A DNA stretch of 9,017 bases. Origin: Pseudomonadota bacterium (GTDB lineage Bacteria; Pseudomonadota; Gammaproteobacteria; Burkholderiales; Burkholderiaceae_B). Within the stretch, counting starts at the first letter, position 1. The number at the start of each line of letters is the position of its first letter. The stretch is taken from contig JAEWJD010000381.1 of NCBI GenBank assembly GCA_023386765.1, positions 1 through 9,017 of the forward strand, written 5' to 3'. Positions 1 to 6,350 of the stretch are shown one piece after another. The translations under genes and the position numbers were made by a program. The notes beneath the pieces were generated by a model that saw only the letters and a list, made by a program, of their open reading frames with translations, did no database searches and was not told where the DNA came from.

Positions 1-8
1 TCGCGGGT

Positions 9-19
9 GGGGGGGGGGG
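9..19 (+). repeat. Homopolymeric tract of 11 G
   Basis: Eleven consecutive G residues, flanked by GGGT on the left and TGGG on the right. Tracts of this length are prone to slipped-strand length change. In Bordetella, C/G tracts in fim promoters and in bvgS are known phase-variation sites. The flanking G triplets also make the plus strand a possible G-quadruplex former. What it would control is unknown, because whatever lies to the left is outside the window. Confidence 0.85.
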
Positions 20-40
20 TGGGCCTCCTGATAAGAGATT

Positions 41-76
41 CCCGGGCGGGCGGCAGGGTCGGGGCAACCGCCCGGG
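41..76. repeat. 9-bp perfect inverted repeat
   Basis: CCCGGGCGG at 41-49 is exactly complementary to CCGCCCGGG at 68-76, with an 18-nt loop. Each arm contains the smaller palindrome CCCGGG. No T-run follows on either strand, so it is not a standard intrinsic terminator. It could be the end structure of a gene left of the window or an RNA hairpin. The pairing is certain; the function is unknown. Confidence 0.6.
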
Positions 77-175
77 GAGAGTCGTGGAGATACCGGATCA
101 TTCTCGAAAGCGTGGCGCCTCCTGTCCAATATCGAATCCCTTGTGTTGAAGTTGGTGCAGGATATCGAGGGCCGG

Positions 176-199
176 TGGCGGCAAGGAGGGCGGCCGCCA
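176..199. repeat. 7-bp hairpin with a Shine-Dalgarno-like loop
   Basis: TGGCGGC at 176-182 pairs with GCCGCCA at 193-199 around a 10-nt loop. The loop begins with AAGGAGG (183-189), a near-perfect anti-16S sequence. No start codon follows at a usable distance, so it is probably not a real ribosome-binding site. With this base composition the loop sequence may be chance. Confidence 0.4.
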
Positions 200-264
200 G
201 ATCGCAGGGCGTGCCGTGCGCAACGGCTTGGCCGTCGCGGTTAGAATAAGATTGGTTTTCCAAC

Positions 265-372
265 AAGGATTTTCGTCATGCGCCATTGATGCCGCCGTCT
301 CCCCGACGGCCAGTCTCCACCTACCCCTCATCGAGCAGGGGGAGCTCTTGGCATCCCTGGAATGACACATGA
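265..372 (+). promoter_or_regulatory. Candidate translated leader of the ABC-F gene
   Basis: AAGGA at 265-269 lies 8 nt before an ATG at 278, which opens a three-codon ORF (Met-Arg-His, stop at 287-289). That stop shares a base with a second ATG at 289 (TGATG). The second ORF runs 27 codons and stops at 370-372, inside the ATGA that starts the ABC-F gene. Two hairpins lie within it: GCCGTC/GACGGC (294-310, 5-nt loop) and CCCCT/AGGGG (324-341, 8-nt loop). The ABC-F start itself has only a weak GGA at 359-361. The arrangement fits translational coupling or ribosome-sensing control, as known for some antibiotic-resistance ABC-F genes. Chance is not excluded. Confidence 0.35.
289..372 (+). CDS. 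Possible 27-residue leader peptide, Pro/Ser-rich
   Basis: Short ORF starting MPPSPRRPV and ending WHPWNDT. Six of its 27 residues are proline and seven are serine, with a Pro-Pro pair directly after the initiator Met. Its start overlaps the stop of a three-codon ORF that has a good AAGGA site, and its stop overlaps the ABC-F start codon as ATGA. Against it: it uses codons unusual for this genome type (TCT, TCA, AGG, GGG), it has no Shine-Dalgarno of its own, and an ORF this short is common by chance in GC-rich DNA. If translated, it would more likely regulate in cis than act as a free peptide. Confidence 0.25.
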   Translation: MPPSPRRPVSTYPSSSRGSSWHPWNDT

Positions 373-1982
373 CGAATCCTTTTCTCACGCTGGAAGGCGT
401 GTCCTGCGTTCTGCCGGACGGCAGAACCCTGTTCTCCGATATCAACGAACATTTCGACCAGCGCCCCACCGGGCTGGTCGGGCGTAACGGCGGGGGCAAG
501 TCGATGCTGGCGCGCCTGCTGGCGGGCCAGCTGGAACCCAGCGCAGGGCGTTGTCTGCGTTCAGGCAAGGTGTTCTATCTTGCGCAGCAGATCGCGCCGG
601 CGCCGCAGGCGACGGTCGCGGCATTGGCCGGCCTGCAGGCACCGCTGGCCGCGCTGGCGCGCATTGAGGCTGGCAGCAGCGACCCCGATGACTTCGACTG
701 TCTGGGCGAGCGTTGGGATCTGGCCCAGCAATTGACCCAGGCGTTGCAATGCGCCGGTCTGGGACATCTGGACGCAATGACGCCGGCCGCGTGCCTGAGC
801 GGCGGCGAGGCGATGCGCGTCAGTCTGCTGGCGGCCGAGCTGTCCGGCGCAGATTTCCTGGTGCTCGATGAGCCCAGCAACCATCTGGATGCCGCGGCGA
901 GGCGCGCCCTGATCGAGCAATTGCAGGCCTGGCGCGGCGGCCTGCTGCTGGTCAGCCACGACCGGCAGTTGCTGCAGACGATGACGCGCATCGTGGCGCT
1001 TTCGTCATTGGGCCTGCGCAGCTATGGTGGCAATTTCTCGTTCTATGAAGCCTGCCGGCAACAGGAGCGCGAGGATGCCTTGGCCGAACTGGCCCAGCGC
1101 AAGCAGGAGCGCCGGCGCCAGGAGCAGGGGCTGCGCGAGCAGCAGGCGCGTCAGGCGCGGCGTCAGGCCCGCGGGTATCGCCAGGCCCAGCAGGCCAATC
1201 AGGCCAGAATTCTGCTGGACCGCCAGAAAGAACGCAGCCAGGATGCAGCCGGAAAACGGCAGCAACAGCAGACCGCCGCACGCGCGCAGTGGACGCAGCG
1301 CGTTCAGACCGCAGCGCAACGCGTCGCCGACGAGGCCGAGATCGTGCTGCATACCTTGCCGGGGGCAGCCTTGGCTGTGCGCCAGGTGGCGGTGCTGGCG
1401 CAGGCGGTGTTACCGGGAGTGCGCGGTGCGACACGCTGCATCGACCTGGCTCTGCAAGGGCCACAGCGTATCGGCGTGAGCGGGCCCAATGGCTGCGGTA
1501 AATCAACCTTGTTGAGGGTGTTGGCGGGACGCCAGGCACTCTTGCAGGGGCAGCGCCGTTGTTGGGTGCCCGGGCTGTATCTGGACCAGCGTATGGACAA
1601 TCTGGCGCCGCATGTCTGTGTGTTGGAGCAGCTGCAAGCGGCCAATCCTGGTGCTTCACAGAGCGATGTGCGGCTGTGGCTGGCGCATCTGGGCCTGGAT
1701 GCACGGCAGATTCAGGTTCCCAGCGGCAGGCTCAGCGGTGGCGAACGCGTCAAGGCCGCGCTGGCTTGTGTGCTGTATGCGGATCCTCCGGCCCAATGGC
1801 TGCTGCTGGATGAACCCGGCAATCACCTGGACCTGGCGTCATTGGCGGCATTGGAAACCCTGTTGCGTCATTATCCGGGGGCATTGATGGTGGTGTCGCA
1901 TGATGAGACTTTCCTGGAACGCCTGGCACTGACGCATCGCCTGCGTGCTGACGAGGCCGGCTGGCGGCTGCTGCCCTCTTAG
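369..1982 (+). CDS. ABC-F family ATPase (tandem ATP-binding domains)
   Basis: Soluble twin-ATPase of 537 residues. ABC-F proteins bind the ribosomal E site and act on stalled or inhibitor-bound ribosomes; they are not transporters. Domain 1 has Walker A GRNGGGKS (38-45), Q-loop Gln about 73, signature LSGGE (143-147), Walker B FLVLDEP (163-169) and switch His197. Domain 2 has GPNGCGKST (372-380), Gln407, LSGGE (455-459), LLLDEP (478-483) and His511. No membrane segment is present. A Gln/Arg-rich, probably coiled-coil linker spans about 226-325, and a short arm-like insertion lies near 90-135. There is no C-terminal extension, so it is not Uup- or YheS-like in length (both about 635); EttA and YbiT are closer (530-555). 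Its subfamily cannot be assigned by eye. An in-frame TGA at 363-365 rules out an earlier start. Walker A of domain 1 is followed by Met rather than Thr. Confidence 0.93.
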   Translation: MTNPFLTLEGVSCVLPDGRTLFSDINEHFDQRPTGLVGRNGGGKSMLARLLAGQLEPSAGRCLRSGKVFYLAQQIAPAPQATVAALAGLQAPLAALARIEAGSSDPDDFDCLGERWDLAQQLTQALQCAGLGHLDAMTPAACLSGGEAMRVSLLAAELSGADFLVLDEPSNHLDAAARRALIEQLQAWRGGLLLVSHDRQLLQTMTRIVALSSLGLRSYGGNFSFYEACRQQEREDALAELAQRKQERRRQEQGLREQQARQARRQARGYRQAQQANQARILLDRQKERSQDAAGKRQQQQTAARAQWTQRVQTAAQRVADEAEIVLHTLPGAALAVRQVAVLAQAVLPGVRGATRCIDLALQGPQRIGVSGPNGCGKSTLLRVLAGRQALLQGQRRCWVPGLYLDQRMDNLAPHVCVLEQLQAANPGASQSDVRLWLAHLGLDARQIQVPSGRLSGGERVKAALACVLYADPPAQWLLLDEPGNHLDLASLAALETLLRHYPGALMVVSHDETFLERLALTHRLRADEAGWRLLPS

Positions 1983-1991
1983 GGGGCGGGC

Positions 1992-2795
1992 TCAGCTGCC
2001 AGAGACGTCCAGACTGGTGGCGGCCTGCTGCGCAATGGCCAAGGCGTGGTCGGCACTTTCGCCGTCTTCGAGATGCCAGAGCGCGGACAGGCCGCTCCAG
2101 GCGAGCACCCATTGGAGCAGGCGCTGCGGTTGCAGCGCGGCGGCCTCGCTGACCTGTTGCAGGCGCGCGCCGAAGGCCTGGCGAACCAGCAGGGTGGCGC
2201 CCTCCGGGTTGCAGAACAGGTTGGCATAGTCGAAACCACGCTCGCCATACAGACCTTTGGGATCGATGGCCAGCCAGCCGGCGGCGCCGAAATCCAGCAG
2301 GTTGCCATGATGCAGGTCGCCGTGCAGGGCGACGGGGTCGCGCGCGCTGTCCAGCAAGGTCTGCGCGGTCCGTGCGCTGCGTGCCAGCAGCGCCGATTGG
2401 GCGGCGCCGTTCTGGATGAGCGGGGCAAACCACTGCGTCAGGGGGGTAAGGGCGGGCCGGGGCGTGGCGCGCGCTTGATGCAACTGCGCGGCGGCCGCAC
2501 ACAAGTGTGCGGTGGCGTGGTGGTCGTCACCCTCGATCGCCATATGGGCGAGGCTTGTGCCGTGGGGGGCACGCGCCATCAGCAAGGCGTGCGCGTCGTG
2601 GGCGAATACCGGCGCCGCGCCGGCGCCCGCCCACCAGGCCATCAGTGCGCCGGCCTGTTGTTCCGGCGGGTCTTCAGACAGCTTGAGCATGGCGGGCTGG
2701 CCGCGCCAGCGCACCGGTTGCAGGCAGCCGGTGCGCGAACGCCGCATCGTGCCGTCCGGGGTGAGGCGCCAGCGCCGCAGGTAGTCGTCGAGCAT
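1992..2795 (-). CDS. APH(6)/StrB-like phosphotransferase
   Basis: Kinase of 267 residues in the aminoglycoside/hydroxyurea phosphotransferase family, related to streptomycin 6-kinases. The diagnostic stretch is HGDLHHGN (158-165; catalytic base Asp160, metal ligand Asn165), followed by WLAIDPKGLYGERGFDYANLF, with Asp178 as the second metal ligand. This closely matches the corresponding region of APH(6)-Ia (StrB) as I recall it. AMLKLS around Lys38 is the probable nucleotide-binding lysine. Length is near that of StrB (278). Its ATG overlaps the stop of the upstream gene by one base (TGATG), so the two are probably co-translated. It converges on the ABC-F gene with only 9 bp between stops. Chromosomal members of this family need not give resistance, and the natural substrate is unknown. 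Confidence 0.85.
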   Translation of the reverse strand: MLDDYLRRWRLTPDGTMRRSRTGCLQPVRWRGQPAMLKLSEDPPEQQAGALMAWWAGAGAAPVFAHDAHALLMARAPHGTSLAHMAIEGDDHHATAHLCAAAAQLHQARATPRPALTPLTQWFAPLIQNGAAQSALLARSARTAQTLLDSARDPVALHGDLHHGNLLDFGAAGWLAIDPKGLYGERGFDYANLFCNPEGATLLVRQAFGARLQQVSEAAALQPQRLLQWVLAWSGLSALWHLEDGESADHALAIAQQAATSLDVSGS

Positions 2796-4180
2796 CAGGC
2801 GGTCCGAGCGGCGACGGTGGCCAGCAGATCATCGGGGTGGACCATCAAGGCGCGGGCGCGTTGGCGGTGCCGGTCCATGTTGAGCACACCCTGCCAACGC
2901 GGCGCTTCGCGCAATTCTTGCCAGAGCGATGCGAGCTGGCGGCAGTCGGGCGCGAGACCGTCGGCCCATTGGCTGGCATAGGCCAGGCTGGCCGGCGCAC
3001 TCAACAGTTGCATACGGCTGGCGGGGTTCAGCCCTGGCAGCGTGTCGGGGTCAGGAGGCGCATCGCTGCAATAGAGCACCCGCGTGGCGAGGGTTTGGGC
3101 CTGCGTCGGTAGCTGGTGCAGGCTGCGTCCGCGCAGGCTCACCAGGCCCTGTTGGCTGGCGAAGGCATAGTCGCGATCCGGTGCGGCACCGGCCAACAAG
3201 CGCAAGCCTCGCAATAGGCGCGGCAGGTCGGTGGTGGCAGCGTCCAGCGAGGCCTTGGCCTCAACAATGAGGGCGATGTTCCAGGATGATGTCGTCTCCT
3301 GGCCCGGGTCATCACGGCGCAGGAGCACGGCATCCCACTCGGTCTTGGCATGGTCGGTGGCTCGCGCCAAGGCGGCTGGCACGCGCAGGGAAGTGACGAC
3401 GCGGTACCTGCCCGGATTGCCGTGGTCGAGGTAGTCAGCCAATGCCTGCAGCGCCTGGGCCGCGCGGATTTCGACGGCCAGACCGCGCTCATGGGCGAGC
3501 TGTGCCTGGGCGGCCGCAGCGGGGCTGCCGGGCCGTGGCCCCTGGCGCTCGCGCAGCGCTTCGTAGCGCAGCACGTCATCCTGTCGGGCCAGACGCTGCA
3601 GGCGTTGCAGTCGTTCGAGTGCTTCGTCATGGGCCAGCTGTGACAGGGTCTGGCCCAGCAAGGGGTCCGATGCCGTGCTCGGCAGGCCGTCGAGTTCGGC
3701 GAGTACGCCGGCCACGGCCTGCCAGTCTTCCCGGCCGGCTTGCGTATGCAATCGCGCCAGCGCCTGCTGCAGGGCAGGCGGGCCGTGGCGCGGTGGCTTG
3801 GCCGGATGCGCCACGGCATCGATCCGGGTGCGCAGGCGGCGGCGGTCGCTGGCCTGTTGGCGCTGCAGCGCGAGATAGTCGCGCAGGGTCTGCGAACGCT
3901 GCTCCAGCAGCAGGGCCTGGAAAGCCGGCTCGCCGCCATGGGGCGTGAGCGCCTCGTGGATAAGCTCGGCCAGCGCCTGGCAGAAGATCTGCGCCAGCGC
4001 TTCGTCCGCCTGCGCTTCGGTATCGCCCTTTTGCAGGGCGGCGATGCAGCGCGCCAGCCTGGCAGCGGGCTGGCGCGAGGCGGTCGCCGCGGTCGCCGCG
4101 GCCGGCACGGCGGTTGCGCCGGCATAGCGCCGGGGCAGCGCTTGGAGAAAATCGGCGAGAAGGCGGGTGTGGTCAGGCAT
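2795..4180 (-). CDS. Hypothetical protein with PD-(D/E)XK nuclease-like motif
   Basis: Protein of 461 residues that I cannot assign to a named family. The N-terminal half is Ala/Gln/Arg-rich and probably helical, with a low-complexity Ala/Thr stretch at 21-35. The C-terminal half contains TEWDAVLLRR (280-289) and NIALIVEAKAS (301-311). An Asp at the end of one strand (Asp283), then E-x-K (Glu307, Lys309) on the next hydrophobic strand about 24 residues later, is the core pattern of PD-(D/E)XK nucleases. Glu237 in a preceding helix could complete the site. It has no signal peptide or membrane segment. The start at 4180 has no clear Shine-Dalgarno. It is the first gene of a coupled pair with the APH(6)-like kinase. 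I see no DAHP synthase motifs, a product name I vaguely recall being attached to similar proteins. The nuclease role is inferred from the motif only. Confidence 0.75.
   Translation of the reverse strand: MPDHTRLLADFLQALPRRYAGATAVPAAATAATASRQPAARLARCIAALQKGDTEAQADEALAQIFCQALAELIHEALTPHGGEPAFQALLLEQRSQTLRDYLALQRQQASDRRRLRTRIDAVAHPAKPPRHGPPALQQALARLHTQAGREDWQAVAGVLAELDGLPSTASDPLLGQTLSQLAHDEALERLQRLQRLARQDDVLRYEALRERQGPRPGSPAAAAQAQLAHERGLAVEIRAAQALQALADYLDHGNPGRYRVVTSLRVPAALARATDHAKTEWDAVLLRRDDPGQETTSSWNIALIVEAKASLDAATTDLPRLLRGLRLLAGAAPDRDYAFASQQGLVSLRGRSLHQLPTQAQTLATRVLYCSDAPPDPDTLPGLNPASRMQLLSAPASLAYASQWADGLAPDCRQLASLWQELREAPRWQGVLNMDRHRQRARALMVHPDDLLATVAARTA
4081..4098. repeat. Two 9-bp tandem repeats inside the nuclease-like gene
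   Basis: CGGTCGCCG occurs twice in a row and is followed by a degenerate third unit (CGGCCGGCA). On the coding strand it encodes an Ala-Ala-Thr repeat near residues 28-33 of the protein. Copy-number change would keep the frame, so it could vary linker length between strains. Confidence 0.5.
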
Positions 4181-4213
4181 GGCGGGGGCGGGTCACGGCC
4201 GTCCGGGCGGCGG

Positions 4214-4248
4214 CCGGGCGTCAGGCTGTGATGGTAGCCTGCGCCCGG
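4214..4248 (-). terminator. Bulged 13-bp hairpin, probable end of the TRAP operon
   Basis: CCGGGCG (4214-4220) plus CAGGCT (4222-4227) pair with AGCCTG (4236-4241) plus CGCCCGG (4242-4248). This gives 13 base pairs with a single bulged T at 4221 and an 8-nt loop. On the minus strand it begins 24 nt after the stop codon of the crotonase gene. No U-tract follows, so it is not a textbook intrinsic terminator. It may act with Rho, protect the 3' end, or attenuate reading into the downstream pair. It is the only strong structure in the 92-bp spacer. Confidence 0.5.
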
Positions 4249-4272
4249 GCTCCGGGCCAGCCGCCGGCCGCC

Positions 4273-5022
4273 TCAGCCCACGCGCTGCGCCAGCTCCGGC
4301 GAGCGCAACGAGTCCTCGTAGGCGCGGCGCAGTGTATCGGGATCGGCCTGGCCGGCGGCGATCTGGTTGAGTGCCGCCTTCATGGACGCCATTGCGCCAC
4401 TGGCGTTCTCGAGCAGACTCTGGACATAGCTGTCCAGAGTGCTGTCCAGCTCGGTGGGTTCGACCAGGTCGGTTAGAAAGCCGATACGCAGCATTTCCTC
4501 GGCGTGGATGGTGCGCGCGGTGAGAAAGAGCTTCTTGGCCGCCGGCAAGCCGAGGTTGGCCACGTAGCGGCGTAATCCGCCGGGGTAGTAATGCAGCCCG
4601 AAGCGGGCGGCCGGCATGAACAGGCGGCTGCCGCGTACCCCGATGCGAATGTCGCAGCACAGCGCCAGATCCGTGGCGCCGCCATAGACGCTGCCGTTCA
4701 GGGCGCCGATGACGGGAATGGGCAGGGTTTCCAGCGTATCGAGCAGGCGCTCGAAACGGTCATCCAGTTCATGGCGGATGGCCGCCAGGGTGTAGCCCGA
4801 ACTGAATGTCTGGCGGCCGCTGCCGGTCAGCACCAGCACGCGCACCTGCGGATCGGCGGCCACGCGGGCCAGGTGCGCCTGCAGGACAGGCAGGTCGGCC
4901 GGGTCCAGGCGGTTGTGCTGGCGGGGCCGGCACAGACGCAGCCGCGCCAGCGGCCCTTCGATTTCCAGTTCCGGCGCGCGGTCGGTATCTTGTTGCATAA
5001 CGGTTTCCGGTGGGCGGGGCAT
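4273..5022 (-). CDS. Crotonase-fold (enoyl-CoA hydratase/isomerase family) protein
   Basis: Protein of 249 residues acting on CoA thioesters in the cytoplasm. The oxyanion hole is recognisable: FSSGY (73-77) and VYGGATDLALCCDIRI (112-127). The two catalytic glutamates of classical enoyl-CoA hydratase (rat Glu144 and Glu164) are missing. The GGGxEL motif reads GGATDL (Asp118), and the usual Pro-Glu after the core Phe reads Pro-Ala (137-138). Simple hydration is therefore doubtful; isomerase, decarboxylase, thioesterase or hydrolase activity, all known in the fold, remain possible. The ATG at 5022 overlaps the dctM stop (TGATG). An internal ATG at 4998, preceded by GGA at 7 nt and giving 241 residues, is a credible alternative start. 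It is the last gene of the TRAP operon. Confidence 0.88.
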   Translation of the reverse strand: MPRPPETVMQQDTDRAPELEIEGPLARLRLCRPRQHNRLDPADLPVLQAHLARVAADPQVRVLVLTGSGRQTFSSGYTLAAIRHELDDRFERLLDTLETLPIPVIGALNGSVYGGATDLALCCDIRIGVRGSRLFMPAARFGLHYYPGGLRRYVANLGLPAAKKLFLTARTIHAEEMLRIGFLTDLVEPTELDSTLDSYVQSLLENASGAMASMKAALNQIAAGQADPDTLRRAYEDSLRSPELAQRVG

Positions 5023-6350
5023 CAGGCCGGCCCCATGAGCAGGTCGGGCAGCCAGGTGGCAATGGCAGGGAAGATGGCCAGCAGCACGATGAACAGCAGC
5101 ATGATCATCACGAAAGGCAGGGATCCCCACATGACTTCGCGCAACGGCACCTCGGGGGCCACGCCGCGTATCACGAAGAGGTTCAGGCCCAGCGGCGGAT
5201 GGATCAGGCCGATCTCCAGGTTGATGGTGAGCATCACGGCGAACCACACCAGGTCGATCTCGCTTTGCTGCAGTACCGGCAACATGATGGGCATGCTCAT
5301 CAGGATGACGGACACGGCAGGCATGAAAAAACCGGCCAGCAACAGGAACAGATTGAGCACCAGGATCAGCTGCCAGTGGGTCAGTTGCCAGCCGAACATC
5401 CAGTCGGCCACGCTCTGCGTCACGTAGAGATACGACATCATGTAGGCATACAACGCTGCCGCGGCGATGATGAGCAGGATCATGCTCGACTCGCGGGTGG
5501 CGTCGCGCATGATGGCCCAGAGGTCTTTCAGGCGCAGCGAGCGATACACCACCGCCACCAGCACCAGGGCCAGGAAGGCGGCAATGGCTGCCACTTCCGA
5601 GGGCGTGGCGAAGCCGCCATACATGAAGACCGTGACTGCCACGATGATGCCCAGGAAAGGCAGGGTGCGCAGCAGGCCGGACAGCTTTTCGGCCAGCGTA
5701 TACGACTCCAGCGGTGGGGCCTGATGCGCGGCGATGGCGCGCTTGAGACCGTTGCGGCTGGCGAACCAGGCATAGACCGCAAACAGCAGGATCAGCGCCA
5801 GCCCGGGGATCACGCCGGCCAGGAACAGGCGCGCGATGGAGGTGTGGGTGACGATGCCGTAGATGATGAAGGTGATGGACGGCGGGATCAGGATGCCGAG
5901 CGTGCCGCCGGCGGCGATGGCGCCCGTGGCCAGGCGCGCCGGCACGCCCCGCTTGAGCATTTCCGGGATGCCGACCTTGCCGATGGCCGCCGCCGTTGCC
6001 GGGCTGGAACCGCACATGGCGGAGAACAACCCGCAACCGAAGATGTTGGCGATCACCAGGCCGCCCGGCAGTCGGCACAGCCAGCGATGCAGCGATTCGT
6101 ACAGGTCGCGTCCGGCGCGCGACATGCCGATAGCCGCGCCCAGCACCACGAACATGGGCAGCGTCAACAGGGCAAAGTTGGAGAGTTCGCCGATGAAGGT
6201 CTTGGCGACCGCCTGCAGCGCGCCCGGATCGCCGAAGATCGCCAGAAAGCCGATGGCCACGGCGGTCAGGCCGAAGGCGATGGGGATGCCCGAGAACAGC
6301 ACCACGAAGGTGATCACGAACAGCCAGGCGCCGATTTCCAGTTCAGTCAT
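5022..6350 (-). CDS. TRAP transporter large membrane subunit (DctM family)
   Basis: Inner-membrane protein of 442 residues with about twelve hydrophobic segments; it is the ion-coupled translocation subunit of a tripartite ATP-independent periplasmic transporter. Family hallmarks visible are GLFSAMCGSSPATAAAIG (107-124), GGTLGILIPPSI (148-159), the matching C-terminal half-site NLEIGLIHPPLGLNLFVI (377-394), and the loop FATPSEVAAI (247-256). Length is typical of DctM (about 425-445). GGAG at 6358-6361 lies 7 nt before the ATG. The start overlaps the end of dctQ by 8 bp and its stop overlaps the crotonase start, so translation is probably coupled throughout. dctM is a family label here: the substrate is not known to be C4-dicarboxylate. 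Confidence 0.95.
   Translation of the reverse strand: MTELEIGAWLFVITFVVLFSGIPIAFGLTAVAIGFLAIFGDPGALQAVAKTFIGELSNFALLTLPMFVVLGAAIGMSRAGRDLYESLHRWLCRLPGGLVIANIFGCGLFSAMCGSSPATAAAIGKVGIPEMLKRGVPARLATGAIAAGGTLGILIPPSITFIIYGIVTHTSIARLFLAGVIPGLALILLFAVYAWFASRNGLKRAIAAHQAPPLESYTLAEKLSGLLRTLPFLGIIVAVTVFMYGGFATPSEVAAIAAFLALVLVAVVYRSLRLKDLWAIMRDATRESSMILLIIAAAALYAYMMSYLYVTQSVADWMFGWQLTHWQLILVLNLFLLLAGFFMPAVSVILMSMPIMLPVLQQSEIDLVWFAVMLTINLEIGLIHPPLGLNLFVIRGVAPEVPLREVMWGSLPFVMIMLLFIVLLAIFPAIATWLPDLLMGPA

Larger units (their letters stand above)
1..368. other. Non-coding region upstream of the ABC-F gene
   Basis: No convincing conventional gene lies here. Open frames on either strand give low-complexity translations rich in Arg, Gly, Ala and Pro that resemble no family I know. 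The stretch holds a G homopolymer at its left end, two perfect inverted repeats (41-76 and 176-199), a small palindrome TTGG-TTTT-CCAA at 252-263, and the leader at 265-372. TAGAAT at 242-247 resembles a -10 box (5 of 6 matches), but no credible -35 sits 16-18 bp before it, so I do not call a promoter. The segment at about 241-275 is visibly richer in A and T than its surroundings, as expected near a transcription start. Confidence 0.6.

Noticed and set aside
242..247. TAGAAT as a -10 promoter element
   Set aside because: No acceptable -35 lies at 16-18 bp and there is no extended -10; mentioned only as context.
7..249. 80-codon plus-strand ORF starting at a GTG in the G tract
   Set aside because: The translation is low-complexity Gly/Arg/Ala, has no ribosome-binding site or family resemblance, and crosses the hairpins.
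98..568. 156-codon minus-strand ORF across the upstream region
   Set aside because: Half of it is antisense to the start of the clear ABC-F gene, and its Pro/Arg/Ser-rich translation resembles no family.
1974..1984. Small CCCT/AGGG hairpin at the junction of the convergent genes as a terminator
   Set aside because: The stem is only 4 bp with a 3-nt loop and there is no U-tract; too weak to call.
2046..2981. 311-codon plus-strand ORF antisense to the kinase gene
   Set aside because: The opposite strand carries the HGDLHHGN kinase motif in frame; this ORF has no motif or ribosome-binding site.
4273..6078. 601-codon minus-strand ORF suggesting a large fused protein
   Set aside because: Only the part from 5022 down is real (crotonase). 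The upstream part is an out-of-frame shadow of dctM, rich in Arg, His and Gly.
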